Shown: positions 51,199-59,947 of the stretch, piece by piece
Position numbering within the stretch: position 1 is the stretch's first letter
Layout of the letters: the number at the start of each line of letters is the position of its first letter
NCBI GenBank assembly: GCA_019638615.1
Contig: JAHBTL010000041.1
Location: 1 to 64,000 of the forward strand
DNA length: 64,000 nt
Direction of reading: 5' to 3'
Source: Chitinophagaceae bacterium
Lineage (GTDB): Bacteria > Bacteroidota > Bacteroidia > Chitinophagales > Chitinophagaceae
The notes under the pieces: model-generated
What the model saw: only the letters and a program-made list of their open reading frames with translations
What the model was told of the DNA's origin: nothing
Database searches by the model: none
Program-made: the position numbers and the translations under genes

Positions 51199-54100
51199 TT
51201 ATTGTTTTACTATTTTCAGTTGCTGTATCTGGCCGCGGTATGTATAGCGGATGATATAAATACCATTGGTGATATTGTTCAGATAGATGGTTGTACTGGT
51301 ATTTACTGTAGTAGTACGATATACTGTTTTACCATCCATGGTGATCAATTCCAGCGTGCCATCTCCCTGCAATCCTCTTATTGTTATGAATTGCCTTGCA
51401 GGGTTAGGGTAAGCTTTCAGTGAAATATCAGCAGCTACCTTCACCATTCTTACCGGTGAATACGTAAAGGTTCCATCTATATCCACCATCTTCAACCGGT
51501 AGTAGTGAGTGCCTTCACCTATGCCTGCATGTGTGAATTGATAGTTGTGTGTGCCGGGCGCATTTACCGCGGCTGCATTTCCTATGGCTGTGAACTGCTG
51601 CCCGTTGGTACTATGCTCAATGCTGAAGCTGCCGGTATTCACTTCGTCTGTAGTTTGCCATTGGATCAATGCGTCATCATCCTGCACTTTTACATTGAGC
51701 GTTAACAATCGAAGCGGTAATGCAAGGTCTGTATTGGTGATAATAAAAGGAGAGAAGCTGGTATAACCACCCTGTGTTTTACTAAACCTTCCTGCTGTAT
51801 CAGTCAGTGCCGCGCTGATCGCTCCCATTTCCCAGGCAGTGGTATAGTGCGCCACTTTCGATTGTGTTCTGTCAAACTGCGGTTGTTCATCGTTTGCATT
51901 CCACAGGAAAGTAAGTGTTGCATTGCTGCCTCCTGCTGTTTGCTCATCAATAAACCATGTCCGGTTTACATTGCCCGTTCTTAAAGTATCGCCACTGTTG
52001 CCTTGCTGCAGTACGTATGGAGCTACACGCACACTAAAGTTATCAGGTGTACCGGCATTGGCAATTTTTACAAAGTTACCATGGGCTGTGTCTGCAGCTA
52101 CAGGAAATACATTCTCTGAGTTGTTGTTTACCAGCTTGAGCTTACCTGTTCCATTGGTAACGATGAAGTGAGTTTCGTCTGCATTCAATATGCTGCCGTT
52201 CACAGTCAGATCGTAATCTCCAAGCAACAGCTTGCCGCCGATCCAGCCCGGTGCATCATCAGGTAATCCCAGTTTCATATCCAGATTACCATTTACAGTA
52301 ATGTTTTTAGGCGCCGGAAGTACGGTAGAGAAAGGAAGGGTATCAACATCGTTGGTTGAATTGTAATCCACCGGCATGCAGTTAACAATTTCCGCTACCA
52401 CTTTTCCTTTCAGTACATCAAAGTACATTTTCCTGCTTACAATTGTTTTGGCACCGGCACCGAGTGTAAATGGCACGCTGTCTATTGCCCGTAAGCTGCC
52501 ATTGTAATTATAGATATAGAAACGTACCCATGCTGATCCATTTACTGTGCCGTTATTAATAATGGCATAGGATATGGTTACACTGTCTCCCGCAACAAAC
52601 CCACTCGGGTTAAACCGGATGGCATGCAGCCCGTCTTTAGCCATATCAGGTGCTTCGCCAACAATCAATGTGCGGGTAGCCGTATTGTTGACTTCATTCT
52701 CTTCATCCAGTGTATTAGCGGGGTCAACTACTATCTTCATTAGCTTAACGCCCTGCGTTAACGATGAATAAGTGAGGGTGGCCTGCACCGTTGTATCCCT
52801 GCCCGGCTGTATGGCGTTGAATGGCACATCATCCCCCAACTGTATATCGTCCACAAAGAACCGCATCACATTGGCTGTACTTACTTTTCCGCCTGCGTTG
52901 CGCACGGTACCAACAATGGTGATGTTTTGCGCAGGCAATGGATTGAGGCTGCTGGGGGAAACATATTGTGATAATACTTCCAGATCAGGCTTGCTGTCGG
53001 TTACACGTATATGATAGAGCCCGGCATTGTTTGTTTCATCCGCTTCGCAAACGGTACTCAGCGAATCAGCAACCACACGTATCACATAATTGCCTGGTGT
53101 GCTGAACATGTGCGAGAATGCCCCATGCGCTGCATACTGGAGACCGGATTTTACATTGGCAATGGTTTCCGAACCTATTTCAACACCATTCAATAAATAA
53201 TGCACCTGCACGTTTGCTGCATCCCTTATACCCATATTGCGTATGGCAGGGAAGAAATTGCCGGTATTGTTTACCCGCACTATGGCAGGGTTAGCTGCAG
53301 AACCAGCTTCCCCGCTCGTTTGAAAAGGTGTTAGGTCAGCGTTCAGTGGAACTGATTTGATATTATTGCCTTCATTTGATTCCGTAATACTGTTGTCGCT
53401 ATCAACAAATACTTCAAGCACATCGCCGCAGGTGTTGATATTGCCGGTAACCGTATATGCATCCGATACAATGCTGGCAGAACCATTTTCAGCTATACCT
53501 GGTATGCTTTTCTTAGCGCCTACCTGCACGCCATTCACACTGAAGCGCACATTAAAGCCGCCGGTTGCTTTTCCTGTGTTTTTGATAGTGGCAGTAAACC
53601 GGGTATTTGTACCACTATTCATCAGCGTTGGGTTAGCAGTAACCTCGGTTGCAGAAAGATCAGGTGCAGCAACAGTAATGGTAAAGCTGAACTCATTATT
53701 GGTTTCGTCTGTCTCAGCTATTTGTGTATCTGCATCAATCATCACATTTATAGTATGTATGCCGGGTGTTAAAGCCGGATCTGAGTAATGGATGGTTCCG
53801 GAAGATTTCCCTGCAAGGGAATTGATTGTTTCTGTTTTGATGAGGGTGCTTCCGTCAAATATCTTCACTACATGACTACCGGCATCTACACATTGCAGGT
53901 TAACCGCATCCAGACGGAATGCCGTGTAGCCTGTTTGGGCAAAATTTTGTATGCTCAGATCAGGCAGGGCGGGTTGTGGAATAACTGTAGCTGTTCTTTC
54001 TACTGTATAAGTAATATAGTGTGGCCTGATAGTGGCAGTATTGGGTATTTGCTCATACTCTGCATAAGTATATACAAATACGGCTTTAATGGTTAGAGGA

Positions 54101-57081
54101 TCAGTACTTTCCGGAATTTGCCAGGGCATAAGCGCTATGATTTCATCACCCGGCGCCAAACCACGGGCATATTGCCTTGTTTCTACTTCTTCGCCATTAA
54201 TAAATACAGTAAGCGTGCCTCCTAAAACCTCATCAAAGGGGCTCCACATATTATTGAGATCTCTTTCCCTGATTTTTATTTTTAAATCGAAGTTGCCTGT
54301 CTGTCCTGCAATATTGCTGCATGGTGTACCTGTTGAAAGGGCTATGCCACCCATTGATGGCTGTGGTACAGGTGGTGTGCATGCGTTGGGTGCAGGGCAT
54401 GGCATGGGTATGCTGTTAGATTCCGGAAGGCTGGTAAATGTAAAATCAGTAACGGTTACTGCATAAGCAAAGTTTCCGCTGCCGCAGGTTACACCTGTTA
54501 CCAGCAGGCTGTAATTGCCATTGGCATCGGTAGTGGTTTTAAATATTTGCGATCCGGTATGAATGGTTACTTCCGCGCCGGCTACTATATCACTGGTGCT
54601 TGTGCCGTAGTATTTTGCATTGCCGGATACCAGTACCTGCAATTGCGGGCATTCCTGCCTTGATGCTACAGTAGTGGCACGGATGCCTCCCGGCAATTGC
54701 GGTGAGCCAACAACTACCGGCCTGATGGCATAGTTGTTCAGTACATTATTCTCGCCTAAAGTCCGGCTGCTGTCTATCCAAACTTTAATGGGATAGAAAC
54801 CTTCGTCTGCAAAGTTCAGCATATAACTGATGGTATTGCTTCCGTTAGCAGGTACTGATGGCAATACCGCGCTCCCCAGCAATATCGTATCCCTGTAAAA
54901 TCTGATGGGCACATTGGTTGCCGGCACGGCAGTACTGTTGCTGATGCGTGCTGTCATGGTAAATGTTGTGCCGGGTTGCGGATTGGTATTGCTGAAGCTG
55001 ATATCGTTCGCGAAAATTCTCAGATCCAGCACATCGCTGGTAACAACAGGCCCCGATTTGTAAGCAATGCCTGTTGTTGCCGCATTGCCATCCTCGTCTG
55101 TTACATCAAACTTATACCCTGCATTGCTGGTATTATTGTTATGTGTAAAGGTGTAGCTGTATACCACGCCATTTATATAATCAGTGCTGCTTCCTTCTTT
55201 TACCATAGTAAATACACCTTCGTTAAGATCGTTGAAAGTCTGATTGCCATTCAGGTCAACAGATACTTTAGGATAACCTGCCATGGGTGCTTTATTGGTC
55301 GCAGATGTGTAAAGGATCTTGTACGTGAATGTGCCCGTTGGCCCTGCTGCAGGACTAACGCCGGTTGTGCCATTGTATGCCCCTCCCTGAACATATTGCA
55401 GCACAGGTGGCGTGCCCGGCATGTAGCCGTTACCATAAATATTTGCGGTGGCGGGATTTACACCGGCTGTGGAAGAAGATATGGTGACCTGTGCATTATA
55501 CGACCCTGCAGCAGTTGGTGTAAATGCCACCGGAACTGCAAGCGTGCCATTGGCCGGGATAACTGCCCCGGCAGTAAATGTTGGTACAAATGCATTGTTA
55601 TTTATAACAACATTGCTTAAAGTAACCGGTACATTACTGCTGTTATAAATAGTAAAGGTATAACTGGCATTGCTGCCCAGGGTAACATTGCCATAGTTAT
55701 AACCGCTTGCCGGTGATAATATCCATGAAAAGGTTTGTGCTATACCGTTCCCCGTAAGCACTGTTGTATATTTTCCTGAAGAAGTAGTCAGCTCAACCGA
55801 ATCGAGATATGCTGCAACACTGGTGGGTGTAAATCTTACTTTAATGGTGTCAGCCTTACCGCCATTGATGGTGATAGGCAATACAGCATCTGTGCCGAAA
55901 TCAGTTCCGATGTCAATAGCGCTGACGGTTTGAGTTGCCGAACTGTTGTTCCTGATAACCAGGTCGCGTTCAACCATTACACCTGTTGGCACATTGCCAA
56001 AACCGAGTGTATCCGGTACGTTCAGCATATCAGTAAAGAAAACGGCATGGTTGGTGATACTCCATCTTCCTTCCTGGTTTTTTGTTCTGATAAAAAGAGT
56101 ATGACTGCCATTGCTAAGTGCGGAAGTATTAACGGACGCAGCTATATTGCTGATGTCTGTGCCCGGGGTGATGGCTATAGAAGTGCCGGCGCCTGGTCCG
56201 GGGTCGGTATCAATAAAATATTCGGCGGCTATGATATTTTGTGCAGTAACAGGAGCAGAGGGATAAGCCGGATCCGAATCTACATTGAAGTCCCGCATAT
56301 TGGTTATGCTCCATCGTTCCTCATTGCTTTTTGTACGGATATATAACCTGTGAATGCCATTGGTTAATCCGGTAGTATTGATAGATGCGGAAACATTGCT
56401 CAGGTCAACACCCGGGCTGATGCTGATAGGTTGCCCGTTGCCGTTGCCCGGATCGGTATCAATAAAATATTCGGTGGCTATAATATTTTGTCCCGCTGCA
56501 GGGGTTGGGGGATAAGGAGGATCGGTATCAACAATAAAGTTACTGATATTGGTAATGCTCCAGCGCCCTTCACTATTTTTTGTACGGATATACAACCTGT
56601 GTACACCGTTGGTCAAACCACTGGCATTGACAGATGCTGTTGCATTATTAATATTAACGGCAGCGCTGATGCTGATGGGTTGGGCATTACCTGCGCCCGG
56701 ATCGGTATCAATAAAATATTCAGCGGCTATGATATTTTGTGCAGGCGCGGGAACTGCCGGGTATGCCGGATCAAAGTTTACGATGAACTGGCTTATTTCG
56801 GTACTACTCCATCTTCCTTCCGCGTTTCGTGTGCGGATACCGATGCGGTGCACACCATTGGAGAGCCCTGTGGTATTGATGTTATTGGGCGTAATGGTAA
56901 TATTGGTGCCCGGGGTAATGCTTAAAGCCGTAGCGTTGCCAACACCCGGATCCGTATCGATAAAATATTCAGCAGCCACAATATGTTGCGGCGCTGCCGG
57001 CGCTGCGGGATAAGCCGGATCCTGTGCATATAACGTTACCGAACACACGAAGAGTGTCAGAAAGAGTAGATGCCTTTTCAT
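51199..57081 (-). CDS. 1960-residue T9SS surface protein with CARDB-like domains
   Basis: A giant secreted protein. The signal peptide (about 1-19, CSVTLYAQ) leads into four tandem ~83-residue units (about 26-358), each with an AEYFIDTDPG signature. Abnormal-spindle-like/choice-of-anchor Ig modules follow (DTLGFGNVPTG, YGNVTLGSNASYTF). Several CARDB-like adhesive domains occupy the centre (about 700-1550; recurring DETNNEF, DNSITESNEGNNI, DEENEVNNT), then a beta-helix-like cap, an FN3-like module (IQWQTTDEVNTGSFSIEHS) and a C-terminal T9SS type A sorting domain ending QQLKIVKQ. It is an adhesin or matrix candidate. It lies downstream of the beta-helix protein gene on the same strand, separated by an inverted-repeat-rich 72 bp. 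Confidence 0.85.
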   Translation of the reverse strand: MKRHLLFLTLFVCSVTLYAQDPAYPAAPAAPQHIVAAEYFIDTDPGVGNATALSITPGTNITITPNNINTTGLSNGVHRIGIRTRNAEGRWSSTEISQFIVNFDPAYPAVPAPAQNIIAAEYFIDTDPGAGNAQPISISAAVNINNATASVNASGLTNGVHRLYIRTKNSEGRWSITNISNFIVDTDPPYPPTPAAGQNIIATEYFIDTDPGNGNGQPISISPGVDLSNVSASINTTGLTNGIHRLYIRTKSNEERWSITNMRDFNVDSDPAYPSAPVTAQNIIAAEYFIDTDPGPGAGTSIAITPGTDISNIAASVNTSALSNGSHTLFIRTKNQEGRWSITNHAVFFTDMLNVPDTLGFGNVPTGVMVERDLVIRNNSSATQTVSAIDIGTDFGTDAVLPITINGGKADTIKVRFTPTSVAAYLDSVELTTSSGKYTTVLTGNGIAQTFSWILSPASGYNYGNVTLGSNASYTFTIYNSSNVPVTLSNVVINNNAFVPTFTAGAVIPANGTLAVPVAFTPTAAGSYNAQVTISSSTAGVNPATANIYGNGYMPGTPPVLQYVQGGAYNGTTGVSPAAGPTGTFTYKILYTSATNKAPMAGYPKVSVDLNGNQTFNDLNEGVFTMVKEGSSTDYINGVVYSYTFTHNNNTSNAGYKFDVTDEDGNAATTGIAYKSGPVVTSDVLDLRIFANDISFSNTNPQPGTTFTMTARISNSTAVPATNVPIRFYRDTILLGSAVLPSVPANGSNTISYMLNFADEGFYPIKVWIDSSRTLGENNVLNNYAIRPVVVGSPQLPGGIRATTVASRQECPQLQVLVSGNAKYYGTSTSDIVAGAEVTIHTGSQIFKTTTDANGNYSLLVTGVTCGSGNFAYAVTVTDFTFTSLPESNSIPMPCPAPNACTPPVPQPSMGGIALSTGTPCSNIAGQTGNFDLKIKIRERDLNNMWSPFDEVLGGTLTVFINGEEVETRQYARGLAPGDEIIALMPWQIPESTDPLTIKAVFVYTYAEYEQIPNTATIRPHYITYTVERTATVIPQPALPDLSIQNFAQTGYTAFRLDAVNLQCVDAGSHVVKIFDGSTLIKTETINSLAGKSSGTIHYSDPALTPGIHTINVMIDADTQIAETDETNNEFSFTITVAAPDLSATEVTANPTLMNSGTNTRFTATIKNTGKATGGFNVRFSVNGVQVGAKKSIPGIAENGSASIVSDAYTVTGNINTCGDVLEVFVDSDNSITESNEGNNIKSVPLNADLTPFQTSGEAGSAANPAIVRVNNTGNFFPAIRNMGIRDAANVQVHYLLNGVEIGSETIANVKSGLQYAAHGAFSHMFSTPGNYVIRVVADSLSTVCEADETNNAGLYHIRVTDSKPDLEVLSQYVSPSSLNPLPAQNITIVGTVRNAGGKVSTANVMRFFVDDIQLGDDVPFNAIQPGRDTTVQATLTYSSLTQGVKLMKIVVDPANTLDEENEVNNTATRTLIVGEAPDMAKDGLHAIRFNPSGFVAGDSVTISYAIINNGTVNGSAWVRFYIYNYNGSLRAIDSVPFTLGAGAKTIVSRKMYFDVLKGKVVAEIVNCMPVDYNSTNDVDTLPFSTVLPAPKNITVNGNLDMKLGLPDDAPGWIGGKLLLGDYDLTVNGSILNADETHFIVTNGTGKLKLVNNNSENVFPVAADTAHGNFVKIANAGTPDNFSVRVAPYVLQQGNSGDTLRTGNVNRTWFIDEQTAGGSNATLTFLWNANDEQPQFDRTQSKVAHYTTAWEMGAISAALTDTAGRFSKTQGGYTSFSPFIITNTDLALPLRLLTLNVKVQDDDALIQWQTTDEVNTGSFSIEHSTNGQQFTAIGNAAAVNAPGTHNYQFTHAGIGEGTHYYRLKMVDIDGTFTYSPVRMVKVAADISLKAYPNPARQFITIRGLQGDGTLELITMDGKTVYRTTTVNTSTTIYLNNITNGIYIIRYTYRGQIQQLKIVKQ
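56010..57006 (-). repeat. four tandem ~249-bp coding repeats
   Basis: Near-identical DNA blocks such as AATAAAATATTC recur at about 56210, 56459, 56709 and 56957, a period of about 249 bp (83 codons). Each unit encodes the signature EYFIDTDPG plus an HxxxIRTKNxEGRWS segment. Similarity at DNA level suggests recent duplication or gene conversion. Confidence 0.8.
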
Positions 57082-57093
57082 CTGTAAAAATTT

Positions 57094-57151
57094 AGTGGTA
57101 AGTAGTAAGAAGTAAGTGGTAAGTTCTTGTCACTTACCACGTATCACTTAC
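57094..57151. repeat. short GTAAGT-type repeats with hairpin
   Basis: AGTGGTAAGT occurs at 57094-57103 and 57115-57124. GTGGTAAGT (57116-57124) pairs perfectly with ACTTACCAC (57132-57140), and CACTTACC is repeated at 57144-57151. It lies between the beta-helix gene and the giant T9SS gene. Confidence 0.55.
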
Positions 57152-57153
57152 CG

Positions 57154-58185
57154 CTAATTGTTATTTCTTGAACTGAAGGTGATGGTCATGCTGTTTGAAC
57201 CTGAAGGAATAGATGCCGGCACGGTAAGGCTGTATATGGTTGGAATATTTGCAATACCGGAAAGCCTGTAAGGATCAGGCCCCCCAAAAGCGCCTGCATC
57301 AGGATTTACCACAGCGCCTATGGTTAGCCCTGCACCAATAGCAGGCGAGCCTGCGGCAAGTCTCCATTGACCATCTGTACTGTTGCCGGTCAGCCCCTGG
57401 AACATTGCAGCGTCAGTATGACCATTGCTGTTGCCATTAGAACCAACATAAGATGTGAATCCGCCCGGGCTGCCTATTGCGAGATTGTTTTTTACTACTA
57501 CATTAGTGAGGTTTACTGTTGCATATATGATATTATTGGCAAAATAACCGTTATAAAGTGTAACAGTGCTGCGGAATACATTGTTGCGAACCACCAGGTT
57601 AGTATTAGATGAACCGGGTGCATCAAGGCTTCCAACAAAAATATTATTGCTGACATTCCAGTTTCGAAGGACACCAATGTTGCCGTAAATGGTTCCGATG
57701 TAAGATTTATTAATATTCCATCCGTCAGCTATTGTACCCGGCTGCGGTGAATAATATAAGGAAATGCTGCTCAACTGACATCTGCTGATCGTAATATTAT
57801 CTGTGCCAAAACCAGTCGGGCTTAAATTTTGTATTGTCAGGCCACTCAAACCCAGGAAAACTGATCCGGATGCGGCAGAGTCCAATAAGATACTACCGAT
57901 ATTCGCCGGGTTGGGATTAGCCTGTAAGCCGGCATTGCTGTTAGCGCCGCTCAAAAGATACCCGGTTCCGATAAATACCAGTTTTTTATTCAGGTTGGCG
58001 CCACTATAGTTGGTCGTGCTGCCTTCTATGTAAATTGTATCTCCTGCTGCTGCGGCTGTAACGGCTGCCGCAATTGTATTAAAATCGGCATTGATGCCCG
58101 GCGTATTATTAACGCGCCATATCCTGGCATCGGCATGTAAGGCAGAAACTGCAAGTATAACCAGCGTGTAGATTACTTTTTTCAT
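57154..58185 (-). CDS. secreted right-handed beta-helix protein
   Basis: The protein has 343 residues from the ATG at 58185 (MKKVIYTLV, signal peptide cleaved near ADA; an upstream in-frame Met at 58206 is unlikely). Residues about 30-290 show the Asn-rich, short-period pattern of parallel beta-helices (FNTIAAAVTAAAAGDTIYI, then NNIFVGSL, VVRNNVFRS, VVKNNLAIG), as in pectate-lyase-like surface proteins. It ends with a proline/serine region and TITFSSRNNN, with no T9SS tail. No catalytic residues can be assigned. It is followed by the giant T9SS gene in the same direction, so joint expression is likely. Confidence 0.8.
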   Translation of the reverse strand: MKKVIYTLVILAVSALHADARIWRVNNTPGINADFNTIAAAVTAAAAGDTIYIEGSTTNYSGANLNKKLVFIGTGYLLSGANSNAGLQANPNPANIGSILLDSAASGSVFLGLSGLTIQNLSPTGFGTDNITISRCQLSSISLYYSPQPGTIADGWNINKSYIGTIYGNIGVLRNWNVSNNIFVGSLDAPGSSNTNLVVRNNVFRSTVTLYNGYFANNIIYATVNLTNVVVKNNLAIGSPGGFTSYVGSNGNSNGHTDAAMFQGLTGNSTDGQWRLAAGSPAIGAGLTIGAVVNPDAGAFGGPDPYRLSGIANIPTIYSLTVPASIPSGSNSMTITFSSRNNN

Positions 58186-58329
58186 ATCGTTGTTTTTTGA
58201 ACTCAAATATGATAAGCATTCAACACTGTTCCTATCCCCAGAAAACAGGATATTTGGAACAGATGGGTAAATATCTGTCCCTGTCCCGGGGCGCTGACAT
58301 TTTGCCCTCTAACCTTGTTGGGGCTATTC

Positions 58330-58355
58330 AAACCTGCCTGCCGCAGGCACGGTTT
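58330..58355. repeat. GC-rich palindrome upstream of the dead dioxygenase gene
   Basis: GCCTGC (58336-58341) pairs with GCAGGC (58343-58348) around one base, extended by AAACC (58330-58334) with GGTTT (58351-58355). There is no T-run. It is similar in style to the palindromes near 5.6 and 15.4 kb but has a different sequence. Confidence 0.45.
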
Positions 58356-58486
58356 GCCGGTGCCCTCCGGGCTTAAGTTGGCGGCTATGCCGGTGACGAT
58401 CTCTGGTAGGGGCACTTAATATTTTCGGTTATACGCTGTATACAAAAATTTTGATATAATTTGCCATTGTCTTAAAAAATTCAAAT

Positions 58487-58687
58487 ATGAACAACAAAGA
58501 TTCGTCAGCATGCCATCGGCAATTGTCCGAATTCTTTGTTCAACCCGCCAGTACTGCGGAATGGGACGATTACAAGCTGTCTGATGATCAGGTGATTTTT
58601 TTTTAAGACAATGGTTATCTGTCAGGTGGTATTCCCTTTGCAAAAAAGGGGAAGAATGGAAGGGTAGTTTTTCCCGTTATTGTATAA
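58487..58687 (+). pseudogene. dead N-terminal fragment, phytanoyl-CoA dioxygenase-like
   Basis: From ATG 58487 the frame reads MNNKDSSACHRQLSEFF through WDDYKLSDDQVIFF, then an in-frame TAA (58604-58606), then DNGYLSGGIPFAKK and a second stop at 58685. LSDDQVIFFxDNGYLSG matches the conserved opening of phytanoyl-CoA dioxygenase-family proteins, where a Lys, Gln or Glu codon would be expected at the TAA. The metal-binding core (His-x-Asp...His) is absent, so this is an N-terminal stump. A run of nine T's precedes the stop but does not shift the frame. It sits 130 bp before the dehydrogenase-esterase pair, likely the lost head gene of that unit. Confidence 0.7.
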
Positions 58688-58816
58688 AGTTGATTGATTC
58701 AAATGACCGTTTCAGGGTGAAATAATCAGATTGGTCTCCCGTGTAGTATGTTCAAGCCACTGTAAGGAACGAACGTAATATTTTTTCTTTCATGCATAAT
58801 TAAAAAAGTATCATTT

Positions 58817-59935
58817 ATGTTTATTACCAGTAAGGCGGCATTGGCCAATGGAAGCGGAGGTTTTGTTATAGATGAAACCGTGATACAGGAGCCGGGCGAT
58901 GACGAAGTGATCGTAAAAATGAAGGCTGCAGGCTTGTGCCATACGGATTACGATTCTTTAAAATGGAAAAAGAGTTTTGTGCTTGGGCATGAGGGAGCAG
59001 GAGTTATTTATAAAACAGGGCGCAGTGTGAAGGGGTTAACCGTGGGAGATCGTGTTATTTTAAACTGGGCAACTCCTTGCGGACAGTGTTTTCAGTGTAA
59101 GGCGGGCAATGAGCATATCTGCGAAAAAAACTCTCCGGTAGTGGCAGGCAATGACGGTTACACTCCCGGGCATGCCCACCTGGCAGGAACCACCTGGAAA
59201 AACAAGCCTGTTGAGCGCTCTTTTAACCTGGGCACTTTTTCTGAATTTGCCCTCGTAAAATCTTCCGCAGTAGTAAAAAACCACTCTTCTAAAATAAGCG
59301 ATGAAGCCGCAGCTATTGTAGGTTGTGGTGTAATGACAGGGTATGGTTCGGTGATCAACGCTGCCAAGGTAAAGCCAGGCGCTTCGGTGGTGGTATTGGG
59401 CGCCGGCGGCGTAGGGCTCAATGTGATCCAGGGTGCGAGGATATCGGGAGCAGCTGTTATTATTGCTGTTGATACCAACCCCGGTCGACTCGAAATGTCC
59501 AGGCAGTTCGGAGCCACCCATATAATTAAAGCAGACCGTGCAGATACAGGGCTTTTGCAGGCTGCGGAGCAGGTAAAAAAGTTAACCCATGGAAGAGGGG
59601 CAGACTATGCTTTTGAATGTACCGCTGTTCCGGAGTTGGGCGCCGCTCCGCTTGCCATGGTAAGGAATGCCGGGGTGGCAGTGCAGGTAAGTGGTATTGA
59701 GCAGGAGATAAAGATTGACATGAGGCTTTTTGAATGGGATAAGGTATATATTAACCCTTTGTATGGGCAGTGTCGCCCGCAGGTTGATTTCCCCAAAATT
59801 GTTTCCCTGTATGATGCAGGCAGCCTTTTACTGGATGAAATGGTTACCAGGAAGTATGCTTTGCATGACCTGCAACAGGCATTTGATGATATGCTCCAAG
59901 GTAAAAATGCGAAAGGAGTAATTGTTTTTGATTAA
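58817..59935 (+). CDS. zinc-dependent alcohol dehydrogenase, class III-like
   Basis: Medium-chain dehydrogenase of 372 residues, oxidising an alcohol or hemithioacetal with NAD. Catalytic zinc ligands are Cys in GLCHTD (about residue 39), His-Glu in VLGHEGAG and Cys in VGCGVMTG. The structural zinc lobe has CGQCFQCKAGNEHIC near 90-104. The Rossmann motif VLGAGGVGLN lies near 195. It shows class III (formaldehyde/glutathione-dependent) flavour in overall pattern. An esterase gene starts 12 nt after its stop. The first gene of the unit is apparently a dead dioxygenase stub. Substrate unproven. Confidence 0.9.
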   Translation: MFITSKAALANGSGGFVIDETVIQEPGDDEVIVKMKAAGLCHTDYDSLKWKKSFVLGHEGAGVIYKTGRSVKGLTVGDRVILNWATPCGQCFQCKAGNEHICEKNSPVVAGNDGYTPGHAHLAGTTWKNKPVERSFNLGTFSEFALVKSSAVVKNHSSKISDEAAAIVGCGVMTGYGSVINAAKVKPGASVVVLGAGGVGLNVIQGARISGAAVIIAVDTNPGRLEMSRQFGATHIIKADRADTGLLQAAEQVKKLTHGRGADYAFECTAVPELGAAPLAMVRNAGVAVQVSGIEQEIKIDMRLFEWDKVYINPLYGQCRPQVDFPKIVSLYDAGSLLLDEMVTRKYALHDLQQAFDDMLQGKNAKGVIVFD

Positions 59936-59947
59936 TAGAAATGAGTC

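Noticed and set aside
51015-51254. 79-codon plus-strand frame with a hydrophobic C-terminal half
   Set aside because: It runs through the terminator hairpin and into the end of the giant gene, and lacks a promoter or recognisable domain.
53357-55620. Several long plus-strand frames (up to 214 codons) opposite the giant T9SS gene
   Set aside because: They are fully inside a single 1960-codon frame with clear domains and reflect the low stop frequency on the opposite strand.
58595-58606. Run of nine T's as a programmed frameshift site in the dioxygenase stump
   Set aside because: The conserved residues before and after the TAA are in the same frame, so no shift is needed or helpful; the lesion is a plain nonsense codon.
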